Counted from the first letter of the stretch, positions 23,151 to 35,661 are shown. The stretch is DNA of 64,000 nt from Aphrocallistes beatrix (GCA_963281255.1 OY725503.1:2852001-2916000); one strand, 5' to 3'. Notes: generated by a model from the letters alone, not told the origin. Numbers and translations are program-made.

Positions 23151-24168
23151 TGGCATTTGGGAGTCAATTGGCTATGGCTTTGAAGTTCTGAGTTCTGACG
23201 AAATGTCGACTCATCATGGTATTATGACGTCATTGTCACCTTTTTATAATTAGAAATTTCAGTTTTTCGACAATAACTCATTCATTTAAGTGATAGAAGT
23301 TTGAGATTTTAATAGAACAAGCGCGCTTCGCTTGCTTGTGCTGCGCGGCTGGCGGACAATTTGTGTCCGCCGGAGGCGCCCTTCGGTCGCCTGTGGTCAT
23401 CATTGATTAATTATATGGGAGATAACATCCCTAAATACGTCTCTCCTACTATTATAATCGATATCGACGAAAAAGCACCGAATTTGACAATTTTTAAAAT
23501 TTTGATGAGTAATGAGGACGTCATCACATAGTAATGAGTCAACATTTTTTGATGATCATATGTAAAATATGTTTGTATACAGATTCTATTAAAATATCAG
23601 CCTTCTATCTCCAATAATGGCTGAGTTATGCTCGAATAACTGTATTGCTTAACTTTAAAAAATGTGACAATGACGTCATAATTCCATGATGAGTCGACAT
23701 TTTCGTCTCAGCTCAGAACTTACTGGAGCCATAGCCAAAAGACTCCCAAATGCCAAAAATCAGTTTTCTGGGCCTGACAGTTTCTTCAATCAATTCGTTA
23801 CAGAGAGATATATATACACACATACACACATAGATTAATCGAGTTTTAATAGTAAGGATATATAGATTAATCGAATTTTAATAGTAAGGATGTGTATCTT
23901 AATATACCTCACATATGATTCAACTATCATCAAAAAATGATGACTCATCACTTTGTTATGACGTCATCATTACGCATCAAAAATTTTAAAATTGACAAAT
24001 TTGATGATTTTTCGTGCGATATTGATTTCAACAGTAGGACATACGTATTTAGAGTTGTTACGTATCTACCATATAATTAATAAATGGTGACCACAGGCCA
24101 CCGAAAGAATCCTCCGGCGGACACAAAGTGTCCTCCTGCCGCGCAGCGCAGGCAAGCGAAGTGCTCTT
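23151..24168 (+). mobile_element. Hel-A Helitron, 5'-truncated, with insertion
   Basis: Plus-strand body from GATTTTTGGCATTTGGGAG, interrupted at AATAGAA|TGTGTAT by a minus-strand Hel-A (23318-23890), then continuing to the 3' end AAGTGCTCTTG at 24168. Rejoining the flanks gives the normal body with an A|T junction and no duplication. Confidence 0.75.
23318..23890 (-). mobile_element. Hel-A Helitron nested in Hel-A
   Basis: Minus-strand copy from CAAGCGCGCTTCGC at 23318 to AATAGTAAGGA. The 5' end motif is present twice (ending 23858 and 23890), separated by TATATAGATTAATCG, as if one copy had landed in the terminal tract of another or a 5' end had been duplicated. Confidence 0.75.
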
Positions 24169-24370
24169 GTATATTTATAATACACGATTTTTGGAGCAAC
24201 AATCTTCTTTGTTTGATTATATTTTCGCATTATTAAACTATAAATAAATATCTATCTCATTGATAATGCGAATTTATTCTCTGTCATTCAGAGGATAATT
24301 TCTGCATGTCATCGCAAATTGTACTCACCTTGACAATTTTCTATGCCTATGTTATAATACTTAAGTAATT

Positions 24371-24420
24371 AATCGTTGGCTAACACTGTATTATAGTATA
24401 CTAGTGCTTAGCCAACGATT
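24371..24420. repeat. 50-bp near-perfect hairpin
   Basis: AATCGTTGGCTAACACT pairs with AGTGCTTAGCCAACGATT (one extra base) around a 15-base AT loop. It lies in an otherwise featureless AT-rich stretch, 24169-24680. It could be a tiny fold-back remnant; no promoter or RNA gene context is visible. Confidence 0.6.
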
Positions 24421-24680
24421 GGCTGAATTATTAGCACTATCTAGAATATTGTCAATTACATACTACATCTAGATTCTAATAGTAGTAGAATGCTAAACAA
24501 TGAAATTATATTCTGATAGCATAAAAATACAAATGAGAGTTAATTTAAGACTTCTTCATTGCATCCTATTTGGTTGTCATATTAATCTATTATTATTAGT
24601 TTGGAACCATATCCATATCATTTCTACACAAGGGTCACAAAAATCTAATCCTCCATTCAGTTTTCAGTAATATGTCTTCA

Positions 24681-25541
24681 TCCTTACTATTAAAACTCGA
24701 TTATTGTTTGTTTGTTTGTTTGTGTATATATATACAGTAGAACGTCAGTTATCCGAACGGGTTAGGACCGCGGGGGTTCGGATAACTGAAGTTGTTATGT
24801 GATTATATAGAAAAGTTGGTCAGTAGCACTAAGTAGTCATAATGATGAATATGGATAAAATACTTATTAGCTTATGTAGGTATCATCAATAGTATATAAA
24901 ATGATGACAGTGTAATAATTTCAATTATCAACTCAGGATGCATCATTTATACATTTATTATATTTTAGTTTGGTCAACCAAGGGGTTCGGATAACTGAAG
25001 TGTTCGGATAACTGAAGTTCGGATAACTGACGTTCTACTGTAGTATATATCTGTAACGAATTGATTGAAGAAACTGCCAGGCGTAGCAAGCTGATTTTTG
25101 GCATGTGGGAGTCTTTTGGCTATGGGTCCAGTAAGTTCTGAGCTCAGACGAAAATGTCGACTCATCATGGAATTATGACGTCATTGTCACATTTTCAAAA
25201 GTTAAGCAACACAGTTATTTGGGCATAACACAGCCATTATAGGAGATAGAAGGCTGAAATTTTAATAGAATCTGTATACTAACACGTCTCACATATCCAC
25301 TATCATCAAAAATGATGACTCATCACTTTGCTATGACGTCATCATTACTCATCAAAATTTTAAAAATTGACAAATTTGGTGCTTTTTCGAGTGATATCGA
25401 TTTTAAAACTAAGATGGACATATTTATAGATGATATATCCCGTTTAATTAACCAATGTCACCTCCAAGGCGACCGAAGGGATCCTCCGGCGGACACGAAG
25501 TGTCTGCCAGCCGCGCAGCGCAACCAAGCGAAGCGCGCTTG
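24681..25541 (+). mobile_element. Hel-A Helitron with MITE in its TA tract
   Basis: Begins TCCTTACTATTAAAACTCG, then TTTGTTTGTTTGTTTG and (TA)n at 24720, which holds a pogo-like MITE (24735-25040). The body then runs from TCTGTAACGAATTG to AAGCGCGCTTG at 25541. Apart from the guest it is complete. Confidence 0.8.
24735..25040. mobile_element. pogo/Tigger-like MITE (CAGTAGAACGTC family)
   Basis: Perfect inverted ends CAGTAGAACGTCAGTTATCC, with TA on both sides. Extra GTTCGGATAACTGAAG copies lie near the right end. No ORF. A partial second member is at 27795-28054. Confidence 0.75.
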
Positions 25542-25754
25542 TCATTATTAATACCAGATAATATCTTGAATATTTAGGATGATTACTTCTTGCTTTCGTC
25601 AATCGGTTGTACGGTGTGGCTAGTTTATCCCAAAATGTGACTAAACGATATGATCGATTGCTATATAAAAAACATTGTCAGCTTTACAAAGATAAAAAGT
25701 ATACCGATCTGAGTACTGTAATGGCCCTCTAGAAGGGAACTCTTGCTCACGACT

Positions 25755-26110
25755 TTGGATAATTTAGATATTATACCATTCCCTAGCCATTATACCTCCT
25801 CGTCTATTCAGAGAATCATGGGATGCAACCGGCTTACCTTGGTCATTAAAATCGCATATAAATTTCGACCATTATATGGAATACATCCACCATTATGAAC
25901 CATTCAATGACCAGGTGTCCATTCTATTTATAGTTTTGACCCGAATTTCTATGGCTTCCCAGCCAATGACTTGACCAGAAATGAGTTAGCAAAATGCACA
26001 GGCAGCAATAAGTTCAGAGCAGAGCGGAGAGACGCTACATTCCAGAATGCAAAATCTTTTTGGGATCTTGTTTTTTTAAAGACCAAGCTAGAGCCGAATT
26101 AGACCCACCA
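25755..26110 (+). pseudogene. Unrecognised coding-like segment, two frames
   Basis: Two adjoining open stretches look protein-like, not random. One contains LFRESWDATGLPWSLKSH and FDHYMEYIHHYEPFNDQ (about 25790-25940). The next, in another frame, contains FYGFPANDLTRNELAKCTG and FRAERRDATFQNAKSFWDL (about 25940-26100). I do not recognise the family. It may be a decayed transposase or host pseudogene with one frameshift, or chance. The remaining DNA from 25542 to 26145 shows nothing else. Confidence 0.25.
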
Positions 26111-26248
26111 GATTGTTTGATTGTTGGTGACCTATGATTATAATTTACGAAGAAAAGGGTAAAGAAAAGGGAATATATTCGCTGATACTTGCAACGACTA
26201 TCACAATGGGAAAAGTAATGTAGAAGGGTAGAACTTTATAATTATAAA

Positions 26249-26299
26249 GGTAGCTAAAATCTCTAAACACGTCTGTTTTAGAGATTTTAGCTACCTTAT
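26249..26299. repeat. Hairpin, ~21-bp arms
   Basis: AAGGTAGCTAAAATCTCTAAA and its inverse flank CACGTCTG. It lies at the edge of a Hel-A remnant and seems to come from an inverted duplication of that element's TCTCTAAA...ACGTCTG segment. Confidence 0.7.
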
Positions 26300-26865
26300 T
26301 ATTAATAAATGTGTGCCTAGGCGTCCTTTGGACGCCTCTGGCGGGCACTTTGCGTTCGCCAGCAGCGAAAAGCAAGCGTGCGAAGCGCATTTGTGCTAAT
26401 GAATACAGAAGATTCTTCATCTGTGGACCAATTATGAAGTTCTCCCCTTCTATATTACTTTTATAATTGATATTACGTACTCAAAAATCACAAAAATGTT
26501 CAATTTATGATGAGTAATAATGACGTAATAACAGAGTGATGAGTCATAATTTTTTGAAGAAAGTTTTAAAACATTTGAGATATATTAATATATACATTCT
26601 ACTAAAACTTCTATCACCTAAAATGGCAGAGTTATAGTCGAAAAATGAAATTTCTATTATAAAAAAGGAGGCAATAACATCATAATTCCATAATGTGTCG
26701 ACATTTTCGTCTGAGGTCAAAAATTATTGGAGCCATAGCCAAAAGACTCCTACATGCCAAAAATCAGCTTTCTGTGCCTGGCAGTTTCTTCAATCAATTC
26801 TTTACAGAGATATATAAATATATATACTATATAAATACACATTAATTGAGTTTTAATAGTAGGGA
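26280..26865. mobile_element. Hel-A remnants, two orientations
   Basis: Positions 26300-26396 are a plus-strand Hel-A 3' end (diverged hairpin GGCGGGCACTTTGCGTTCGCC-like block, ending GCGCATTTG). Positions 26455-26865 are a minus-strand body whose 5' end (ATTGAGTTTTAATAGTAGGGA) is at 26865. The pieces are separated by about 55 bp. Confidence 0.6.
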
Positions 26866-27790
26866 TAAGGAAATTTTAGGTTTGGTTATATATACTATAT
26901 CATTAAATAGAATACTCTTAGCCTATTTATATGTGTTCCTTGCATGATTTGGAAATTGAATTATGGTATATTAACTACTGTAAATATGCATGTTTACAAT
27001 AAAACCTTCTACCAATTAATTATTTCGCTAGTATAATTACCATAATGGGAAGTCAAACATATAAATGGAAGTCAAATATATGCACGGGGTCTCGGGAAAT
27101 CGAGAACTGGGACAGCAGCACTAATCACTAGTCATTTCACTATTTATTACCATAAATTGTCTGTTGCACTAAAGGAGTGTTTCCAACTGGAGTTCATAAA
27201 CCCTAAAGAGGTCAATCAGTTTAAATTTAACAGGTCAAGGGAGGGAAGGGGATCCAGATAATGAAGAAGTCCAGAGAGTCACAAAAAAGGTTAAAAGAGT
27301 CACACTAAAGTCTACGATATAAAATCGAGCATAAAATGTCATTGCTAAAAACGATATATTTAGCACGAGCGTCCAAGATTTAACGATTAATGGAATGAAA
27401 ACTATACAAATTCCATCGAGTGTGGGAATAATATCCAGTTTTATCTGCAAGGAGACAATTTTTGGCAATACAGGGGCCAAATTAAATAAAGCCGCCCTGG
27501 AGAAAAAAGGTAGGGATCCCTTGGTGAGCGAAAATTTATATGGCAGGATTGTTCTAACTAACTTTGAAATTTTTAGTCTGCGACTTGTTCAGTAGACTGG
27601 ATAAGTATCTGGACGAGTCAAGAAGATTTGAAGACGAGAGAAACAAATTCTTTCCAAAGTGAAATTTTGCTTACTTGTGTGTGACATCAATATTGTAATC
27701 CACTCTCTCCTTTACAAACTCAAGCTGACCAGCAAGAAGAACAGAATTGAATAATTAATTATTTTAATATTTATCAACATATATGATATA
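26866..27790. other. AT-rich intronic DNA, no recognised feature
   Basis: A 66-codon open stretch near 27395-27595 (with GNTGAKLNKAALEKKGRD) has no family I recognise and no supporting neighbours. Otherwise nothing stands out. Confidence 0.4.
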
Positions 27791-27794
27791 TTTT

Positions 27795-28054
27795 TGTTCT
27801 TTGAAGTTGTTATGTAAAGTTGTTATGTAATTATATAGAAAAGTTAGTCAGTAGTACTACTAATAAGTAGTCATAATGATGAATATGGATAAAATACATA
27901 TTGATCTATGTACGTATCATCAATAGTATTTAAAATGATGGCAGTGTAGTACTTTCAATTCACAGCTCAAAGATGCATCATTTATAAATTTAGTATAGTT
28001 TGGTCAACCAAAGGGGTTCGGATAACTGAAGGATGGATGATTGACGTTCTACTG
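27795..28054. mobile_element. pogo/Tigger-like MITE, partial
   Basis: Matches the 24735-25040 MITE from GTTGTTATGT(A)ATTATATAG to the right end GACGTTCTACTG. The left terminal repeat is missing. The next element begins at the TA that closes it. Confidence 0.65.
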
Positions 28055-28782
28055 TACAGGGTGCCCATAAGTTCTGTCCCAAGCTTTATTAGGTATAAAA
28101 TTTCTTATACTCAAACAATATTAGTTATTATTGTCTTTGGAGATTGTAATTCGAATACTTTCAACGATTTAAAAAGATTTTTCGAGTCTGAGACCTAGAA
28201 CTGTGTTTTGTACGGTGAGTTTGGTGAATAAAAAATGTGTCCTGGTTCGCAGCGAAAATCGCGAATCAGAGGCGACTGCTTTTCGAATTATCTTTCTAGA
28301 GTCTTCAAATTCTCGGGTAAAATAGCTCTCACATTTTCTTCGAACACTAAATTTGTAGAAATATAAGATGTGAAGATCAGTGCATTTTGCCATTTTAGAG
28401 AATTTTGCAAAATATACCTAATTTGAACTGCGAATGAATAACTTTTTCTTATGTCTGAAAATGAATTCAGTGGATTCGTGAAATATTAAATGGTGAATGA
28501 AAGGTATCTGGTGTTAAATCGTCATGGAACATCGATTATGTAGACAATTTATACAGAAGCAGCGGGACCTGATTTGCGATTTTCGCTGCAAACCAGGACA
28601 CATTTTTTATTCACCAAACTACCATACAAAACACAGTTCTAGGTCTCAGACTCGAAAAATCTTTTTAAATCGTTGAAAGTATTCGAATTACAATATCTAA
28701 AGACCATAATAGCTAACACTGTTTGAGTATAAAAATTTTATACCTAATGAAGCTTGGGACAGAACTTATGGGCCACCCTGTA
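28055..28782. mobile_element. Fold-back MITE 'MITE-D', intact palindrome
   Basis: Ends TACAGGGTG(G)CCCATAAGTTC and its inverse, TA at both borders. The arms of roughly 340 bp are nearly perfect inverts (TTCTGTCCCAAGCTT, AAAATTTCTTATACTCAAAC, TTTTCGAGTCTGAGACC). The CAGGGTG start and TA target fit the Tc1/mariner superfamily. No transposase. Further copies are at 52651-53997 and 59208-59981. Confidence 0.8.
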
Positions 28783-31035
28783 TATCTAAGTTTGAATGAA
28801 ATAGTGACAGAAATTCTTAAAATAGGCATGCTGATATGAATGCAATAAAATGTCATTTAAGTTACCATTAAACAAAATGATGCTCTTGAATTGTACAAAT
28901 TTTGAAGAGAGCAATCAAAGTTTAAGGTTAAAATGCACTTGAGGGAGTGGATACGTCTAATTTATGAACAAAATTAAATCGTTTCCGATTAAGTCACAGA
29001 GTGGAGAAAGTGCTTTAAATCATCGAATTAAAGAGATTTCAACGATCTAAGGAGAGATTAACTTGGCAATGGAACGTATTGTTTTAATAGTTGGTAGGAA
29101 GAATTTGGAGTATACTGGAGAAGAAGAGCTGACTTAAGAATAGTTGGTGTATACTTAGGTCACAACGAAGATTTATGGAATATATTCGATGTTCTTGTAA
29201 AAGAGAGGGAGGTTTTCAAGTAAGAACAAGTGAGTCAGCTCAGATCCTGCAGCTCCATCAATGTATTAGGGCAGAAGAGTTGGAGAACCTTCGAAACTTA
29301 AAGACTGGAATTTCTAATAATGAAAAAGGTGACAATGACATCATAATTCCTTGATGAGTCGACATTTTCGTCTGAGGTCAGAATGTATTTGATATACTAT
29401 TATAGCATGGATGCACGTGTCAACGTTTATGCCATAAGAGCATCTCCCTGCACTAACAAACAATCTCATTATCAAGTCTGGACTTAAAGAACAGAGCAAA
29501 GCAGTAGGATTTATGCTCTATTTAACTATTCATCTCGTATTAAAAATGTGTATATATATAAGCGCTTCGCTTGCTTAACGAAACGAATTCAGCAGTTTGG
29601 AACACGAAATTTTGGTGGCTAGTGTATTGGTCTGGAATTACATTAGGGATTGAAAGTCAATTTATCGTTGGAATACTAGGATTTCGTTAAAGGGGACTAT
29701 TCCAGGTTATATTCATCAACTATAATTTACATGTACTAAAAAAATGAAAATCTGAATCAGGACTTAGTAGAACCATTTAGGCGCCTAGATTTAAAATTGC
29801 AGACAGAACACTTTTCAGGCACGATTAAGCTGATTAGGGAAACTGATTTGTTAGAAAATAATGGATTAATTTTATGCAAATATCAAGTATAGATATAATG
29901 AGTAATTGTTTACGGTTTACATAATATATATCTAATATAAAAAATCATTAGGGTGCATAAAAAAAGGGTTCTGTTATTTTATATTCAAGGCCAAGGGGAG
30001 AATATAATAAAAGGAGCAAAACCTTTTTACTGAATTACAGCAAAATTCAAGGTACTATGTATTTCTAAGATTTTAAGAAGTTTTATTATTAGAAATGAAT
30101 TAATTTAACGAAATACGTTTGGTTTTAAACTGTGTAGAGATCGGGTGAGTAATTTATATGAAATTATGTCTGGCATCATTATTGCATCTACAGAGGAGTC
30201 AAGAGTGAATCACCAGATATGCAGCACAGAAAGTTTTGCTCGCTTGTACAAATATAGTATTTCAATCTAATAATCACACAGTTCGAAAGATAGTTGATGT
30301 ATATGAATATAAAATAGCTTACTAATCCAGAAAGGAAATCGTGGTCGGCGCCACGTATCATGAGGAGTGGGTGTTTAGACAATGACTATCCTAGTGAGCG
30401 TCTGGACACCACAGGTTAGTAGGTGTCCAAGCACCGCATCATACCCCTGAGGATTTGACATCGTGACACCCAGGACACCCCCGAAGGCACCGGCACTGGA
30501 AATTTTAAATATGTTCTGACCATTTAGAATTATGATTAAACTTCAGTGTAGAAGCCAAAAAAAATTTTCAAATATCCCATTTTCGAACAGAAATTCATGT
30601 TGAAATTAATAGATTTGTACCAATAACCCCACCAAGGAACCTTTGGACGTTTTTCATAAATGCCCAAGAAAATTACACTTTCAAATTAGTTTTAGTGGAA
30701 AATTTCAATTTAATTATTAACTGCCAACATTTTCAAACTATCAATAAGTGCTACTTTGTCCCACATATGTTAAATTTTCTTGTAACCACTATACATGATG
30801 GCGATGATTTACTTCTAGTAGCAATGGCTGATACATTTGTCCATTGGGTTGAGCAGTTTCTAAGGACTTTCCAATTAGGACTGTTGCGTAGAATTTCAGA
30901 CACTAGTATTATGGAACCATGGATTCAACTTTGGATAGAATTCTCAGACATTACTTTTTAGATTTGTATATACTGGGCCGTAAATTCTGAGACAGTATGT
31001 CTATGTACAAATAGATCTAATGAGTTCAGAACGTA
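28783..31035. other. AT-rich intronic DNA with small Hel-A scraps
   Basis: A ~95-bp minus-strand Hel-A body fragment lies at 29301-29395 (GACAATGACATCATAATTCC, GAGTCGACATTTTCGTCTGAGG) and a terminal scrap at 29560 (AAGCGCTTCGCTTGCTT). A GC-richer stretch at 30405-30490 is unassigned. An 88-codon ORF at 30695-30961 has no recognisable family. No gene supported. Confidence 0.45.
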
Positions 31036-31039
31036 TAAT

Positions 31040-34000
31040 ATGTATTGTGTTTCATATCTAGATTCATTTGCTCAAATTTTATTTTGCGTCTTGTCTTTTT
31101 TATTGGATTAGTTTGTAAGCTTTTCACGGTACTTGATTATCGCAAAGTTTATTCAATGGACGGTTTACAGTACGCCCAAATCTTTGAATTCCTGAGAGAC
31201 GGCAAATATCCGGAAGAATTTTCCCGTCAGCAGAAATGGAACTTCAAGAAGAAGTTAGACACATTTTTCATTTCTGAATCGCTGATACTCTACAAGGTAA
31301 ACACAATGCGCACAAATTATTATTAGTTTGTTTCTAAACATGCGACGCCACAGCATGGCGGGGACATTTTTGATTATCGAGTAATTTTCATGTACGTACA
31401 AAGTTGCTTTGGTTTGACCAAAAGATAATCGCTTGAGGCTGCATGATAGGGACACGAGACTATCCAACAGAGAACAGAGATTTGCCTGTCTCGTGCCATA
31501 ATCAAACCCCGAGAAGGTCACAGATTTTATGCATGCCCGCCCGTTTTGTGATTATAATATATCAATACTTATTTTTAAATTAATCACAGAGAGAGATTAG
31601 AAACGGGGAAGAGAAAGACCTGCAGGTTCCATGCCGTTCTGATGTATCCGGTATATTGGAGAAGTACCATGATCATCTACTGCATCCGGGAATGAATGCT
31701 ACCGTTCAATCAATCCAGCAGCGTTATTATTGGCTGGGGATGTATTCAGAGATTGTCAACTATGTGAGTTAGTTCAATAGTTATCAATTACAATTTTTAT
31801 TGAATTAACCTTTATTATTCAATTCTATATTAAAAGATGAAATCGTGTGATGCTTGCAACCAAAACAAGTCACTGCCACCTCAACCTCAGAGAAAGTTGC
31901 ATCCGATCCCCCCTCCTGAGAGACCATGGAAGCATATCGGGGTTGATCTTATCTGTAATCTTTCTCCCAGTCAGGAAGGCTACAAGCACCTGCTCGTTAC
32001 AGTGTGCTATTTGAGCAAATACGTAGTAGTGCGACCTCTCAAAAGTAAAACGACTGATGAGGTTATCGAGAACCTGAAAGACATCTACCTCGATGTTGGT
32101 GTCCCAGATATCATCCAACATGATCAGGGCAAAGAGTTCACAAGCAATGTATGTTTAATTAAAGATGCAATTCTAATTTAAACGCTGTAGAATCCTTAAC
32201 AAGCAAGACTTCTTCCTGAAATTGTACACCTAAGCATGTAATCGAATTGAGAATTGTGTTCCTTGTACGTATGTATATACAAGTCCATACTAGTAGCTAA
32301 CCTAACTAAACAATTTAACGGTATCGATTTGATTGAAATAGATATCATTTTCTTTTCCATTTAGAGTTTCCAGCAATTTCATCAGAAATTAGAAGTCGAC
32401 AACCGGAGTACTCGCGCCTATCACCCTATGGCAAATGGACTGGTCGAAGCGCACAACAAGAATTTAAAATCGTGAGTGGTATTTTATTCAGTTATAAAAC
32501 AAGTTATGTATAATTATTAAATAATGCACTAATTTATAGCAAGTTGAACAAAATGACATTTCAGACTGGGAAGCATTGGTCTTCGGTACTTAAACCTGCA
32601 GTCCTATGTATGAATTCTACTGTTAAGAAGTCGCACTCATACACTCCTTTTCAAGTCATGTGGGGACAGGAATCGAAATACGAGAATCTAGTCTCGAGTA
32701 TATCTAAAATAGATGTATCACATGACGAAGACTATGAACTCGAAGAGGCTATCATTTCCGAATCTGTGGCCATTGAGGAAGGGTGCGAATTGGATATGTT
32801 TTCTCCTCCTGATGACCACCTAGAATCGATTCATCTCCTCAATGAGTCTAGGAAAAATATCTGCGATCTTGCGAACGCATCAATAAGATCAGAGCAGCTA
32901 AAGCAGAAGAGGCAGTATGATAAGAACGTTAATGAAAAGAGGCAAGTTATTTTTCTCAGGTATTGAGTAAGCACATTAGTAAGTTAACTCTAACAATATG
33001 GTAGTGCGTACAATCGAAACCGGTTTTTTCTTACTCTGTCTTTATAGTTTCAAACAGTAAGAAAGAAACCGATGGAAATTAATATAAATTTCGATTTTTT
33101 TACTTCATAAATAGTAAGAAAAACTGTATGATGTTTGTTATAGTGTACTACTGAACATATAGGTGTAACATTAAGGAAGGGGATAAAATCCTATTTACAA
33201 ACATCCCCAAATTGAAAAAGATGCCGAATACTAAAAGCCAGTCCAAGTTTTTGGGGCCTTTTACAGCATCCAAAATTACTGACAGCCACGCTATTATTTC
33301 AAAAGAGGAACTGAAATCTAAGAAGGATAAGAAAGTACCTATCCACATTACCCAACTCTATCACGAGCGTCAGGATAATTCTGGCAAAATTACTCTGGGA
33401 AAAAGAAAATCAGTTGCGAAAATTGATAGTGATGAGGTCAAAAGATCGAAGTCTTCACACGTATGTTCTATTTTTGAATGAATTGCGTGATCATGGCTAT
33501 CGTATTGATCTCTCTGTTTTCTAGACCCCACACATTGAATTTGGATTTACAAGTGAAGCAATTCATCATCATCTAGCCAACCTCAAGGTATTTGACCAGT
33601 TTTGTAATAATGATATCATGCTATGCTTGCATCCTTTTCCATGACTTGCTTCTCGCAAGAACTCTGACGTACATACAAGGAATGCATTCTTCTATCGAGA
33701 TCAGCGCTTGTTATTTTCATTATAATCATAGACAAAATATTTACATTAACTTATTGTATTTCAACTGGTAAAACACTTTCTTTATTTCTAGATTATTCTA
33801 AGGGAGAATGTGTGCAAGGGCACTTTCCTGACGCCATTGCACGAAGACCTGCATAGGAAACTCAATCGATTTCACCATTATGTTCCGAATATCTTCATTT
33901 TTAAATTTCTTAAAGACTCGGATGAGGAACTCTAAGACCCATTGATTTTAAATACTCGACTAATAATTCCAATTTAGAAGCAGGAGATCAGAGAAACTGT

Positions 34001-34665
34001 ATTGAGCTGGACTACAGAACTATATCCAGAATATGGAGATATCTTGGCTGCAAAATACTCTGAGAAAGTTATATATGGAGTTGTGAGTTTCGTTTTTAAA
34101 TTTTAATATAATATGGTTAATAATAAAATGTTTATATTTTCTTATAAAAAATCAATCTACTGCTGAACTTACGAATGCTCTTTTTGGTAGTTTACTTAAT
34201 TAGTCAGCCGAGACTTGTTTCATGCCCTTAGATTTATTTATTGTAATATATTATCATTTAGGCTGCCCAATTTCTGAGCGCTGCTCTTTGGGAATCGTTC
34301 TCAGACAATTCGACTCTCATTAGCCCCAAAATATCTAGTGTGATCCCAAAAATCAGCGTCCTTTCTGAAAAGTGGCTAAGAGAGAAATGTGCAATATTTG
34401 GGCTGAAATTCAACTCTCTAATTCGGCAACCCGGTAACCTCACAGGTCAGTTACTTTCGCGCTACCAGCCATGGGAGACCGAGACTATCGTAGGCGATGG
34501 AAATTGTTTATACCGATGCTTAGCAAAAGTTTTGACTGGGGAAGAAGACAACCATCCTCAAGTACGTAAAATCATCTCTCATTTCATCGCTTGCGAAGGT
34601 ACTACAAGACTTGCTTGGTACTTTAAACAGAAACAAATAACCCCGTGCGACTACCATCTGTTTGG
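31040..34665 (+). mobile_element. Ginger-type integrase element with OTU domain, fossil
   Basis: A chain of open blocks separated by short AT-rich introns with GT...AG-like borders. In order: an N-terminal block (from ATG near 31157), a His/Cys zinc-binding block (31.6-31.76 kb, H-x3-H ending before CDAC), a retrovirus-like integrase core (31.84-32.15 and 32.37-32.47 kb, with GVDLI, HDQGKEF and ANGLVEAHNK), a C-terminal integrase region (32.5-33.0 and 33.16-33.47 kb), linkers, and an OTU-type cysteine protease start near 34.49 kb (GDGNCLYRCLA). Ginger DNA transposons are known to carry a gypsy-like integrase, introns and sometimes OTU domains. Here the OTU part is cut short by a SINE-like insertion, and terminal repeats are not visible. 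I treat it as a broken copy; a domesticated gene is a less likely reading. Confidence 0.7.
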
Positions 34666-34800
34666 GTGGTGCAGTGGTTAGGGCGTTTGAATACCAAGAC
34701 TTAGGTCGCGGGTTCTAACCACACTCTAGTCATTTGCATTTTACTCTCAATTACATTGCTTCGGTAATGTAATCTGAGCCTACACTCTTGCAGAACCTTA
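34664..34800 (+). mobile_element. tRNA-derived SINE-like insertion
   Basis: GGGTGGTGCAGTGGTTAGGG fits a tRNA A box and GGTCGCGGGTTCTAACC fits a B box at the expected spacing (about 34665-34720), so this is a tRNA-like RNA polymerase III promoter. It interrupts the OTU region of the Ginger-type element. There is no clean cloverleaf through the anticodon arm, so a SINE head is more likely than a working tRNA. The 3' limit is uncertain. Confidence 0.6.
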
Positions 34801-34894
34801 GTGAGCAGAAAGGACTAAGGATGTCATCTCGTTTAAAGGTAAAGTTAGGTCAGGTGCTATCTTTCTTGCCTACTGTTAGCCGAGTTTTTCTCTG

Positions 34895-34975
34895 TAACAC
34901 GCCATCATATGCACACAGACATGCCATCATATGCGCACAGACATGCCATCATATGCATACAGACACGCCGCATGC
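34895..34975 (+). repeat. ~22-bp tandem repeat
   Basis: A unit close to GCCATCATATGCACACAGACAT is repeated about three and a half times with small changes. Confidence 0.75.
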
Positions 34976-35552
34976 ACACATTCAGCAACTTTCAGTAGGT
35001 TTAGCACCTCACCCAGATTGTAAACCCCCTGAGAACATATTAGCATGGATTCAGGGGTATACCGTACGATCACCCTAACTCAAAAAATATTCACATTTTC
35101 AGCACAAACATCATATAAAAAAACACGCAAAATACTCTGATTAAGCTAGTAGTGAAGCCCGATTTTCAAATAAAAAGAAAGTTTAAAAACTGAATATTAT
35201 TTTACCAAAATTCCTGATCAAATAGCTTGACAAATATTTTTCAGCATAAAAAAATATTAAATTTAAAATTGAACAAAATAGTTCGCTACTAGTTCCATTA
35301 ATCGCTAATAATGATAGTTGAATAGTCAAATCAGCTTGATCCTAGTCAATAGTGTAGTTATGCCGAACGGCCCAACCACGGATATTGTATAGGATTTAGA
35401 CTTTGAGTGACTATAACTTTATATTTATTCCTAGTTCGAAACTCATATTATGCATTAATTCTTATACTAACTACTACTATCGATAAACAGTATAACAATG
35501 GTTGAATTAAGACTTTGATTTTTTTTGATCCTGTCACCTTCATTATAAGGAA
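34976..35552. other. AT-rich intronic DNA, no feature
   Basis: No gene, terminal repeat or hairpin of note seen. Confidence 0.45.
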
Positions 35553-35638
35553 TACGAAGTGTCTACCAACCGCGCAGCGCAAGCAAGCGAAGCGCGCTTG
35601 TATATATATAAACATTAATCGAGTTTTAATTGTAAGGA
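35553..35638. mobile_element. Hel-A end stubs
   Basis: A plus-strand Hel-A 3' end (CCGCGCAGCGCAAGCAAGCG to GCGCGCTTG, 35553-35600) abuts, across a TATATATA tract, a minus-strand Hel-A 5' end (ATTAATCGAGTTTTAATTG...AAGGA, to 35638). The bodies are gone. Confidence 0.65.
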
Positions 35639-35661
35639 TTAGCCTATATTTCATTCCGACA

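Noticed and set aside
25073-25170. Possible hammerhead-type ribozyme in Hel-A (GATGAGTCGAC...TTCGTC)
   Set aside because: The CUGAUGA and GAAA core elements are not on the same strand in the right order, and the third stem is missing.
26249-26299. Rho-independent terminator
   Set aside because: Bacterial-type terminators are not expected here and the hairpin derives from a Hel-A segment duplicated in inverse.
27235-27595. Overlapping ORFs on both strands near 27.4 kb as a gene
   Set aside because: No homology, no splice or regulatory context, and length within chance for AT-rich DNA.
34664-34740. Functional tRNA gene
   Set aside because: A and B boxes are present, but the anticodon and acceptor arms do not pair convincingly; a SINE head interrupting another element explains it better.
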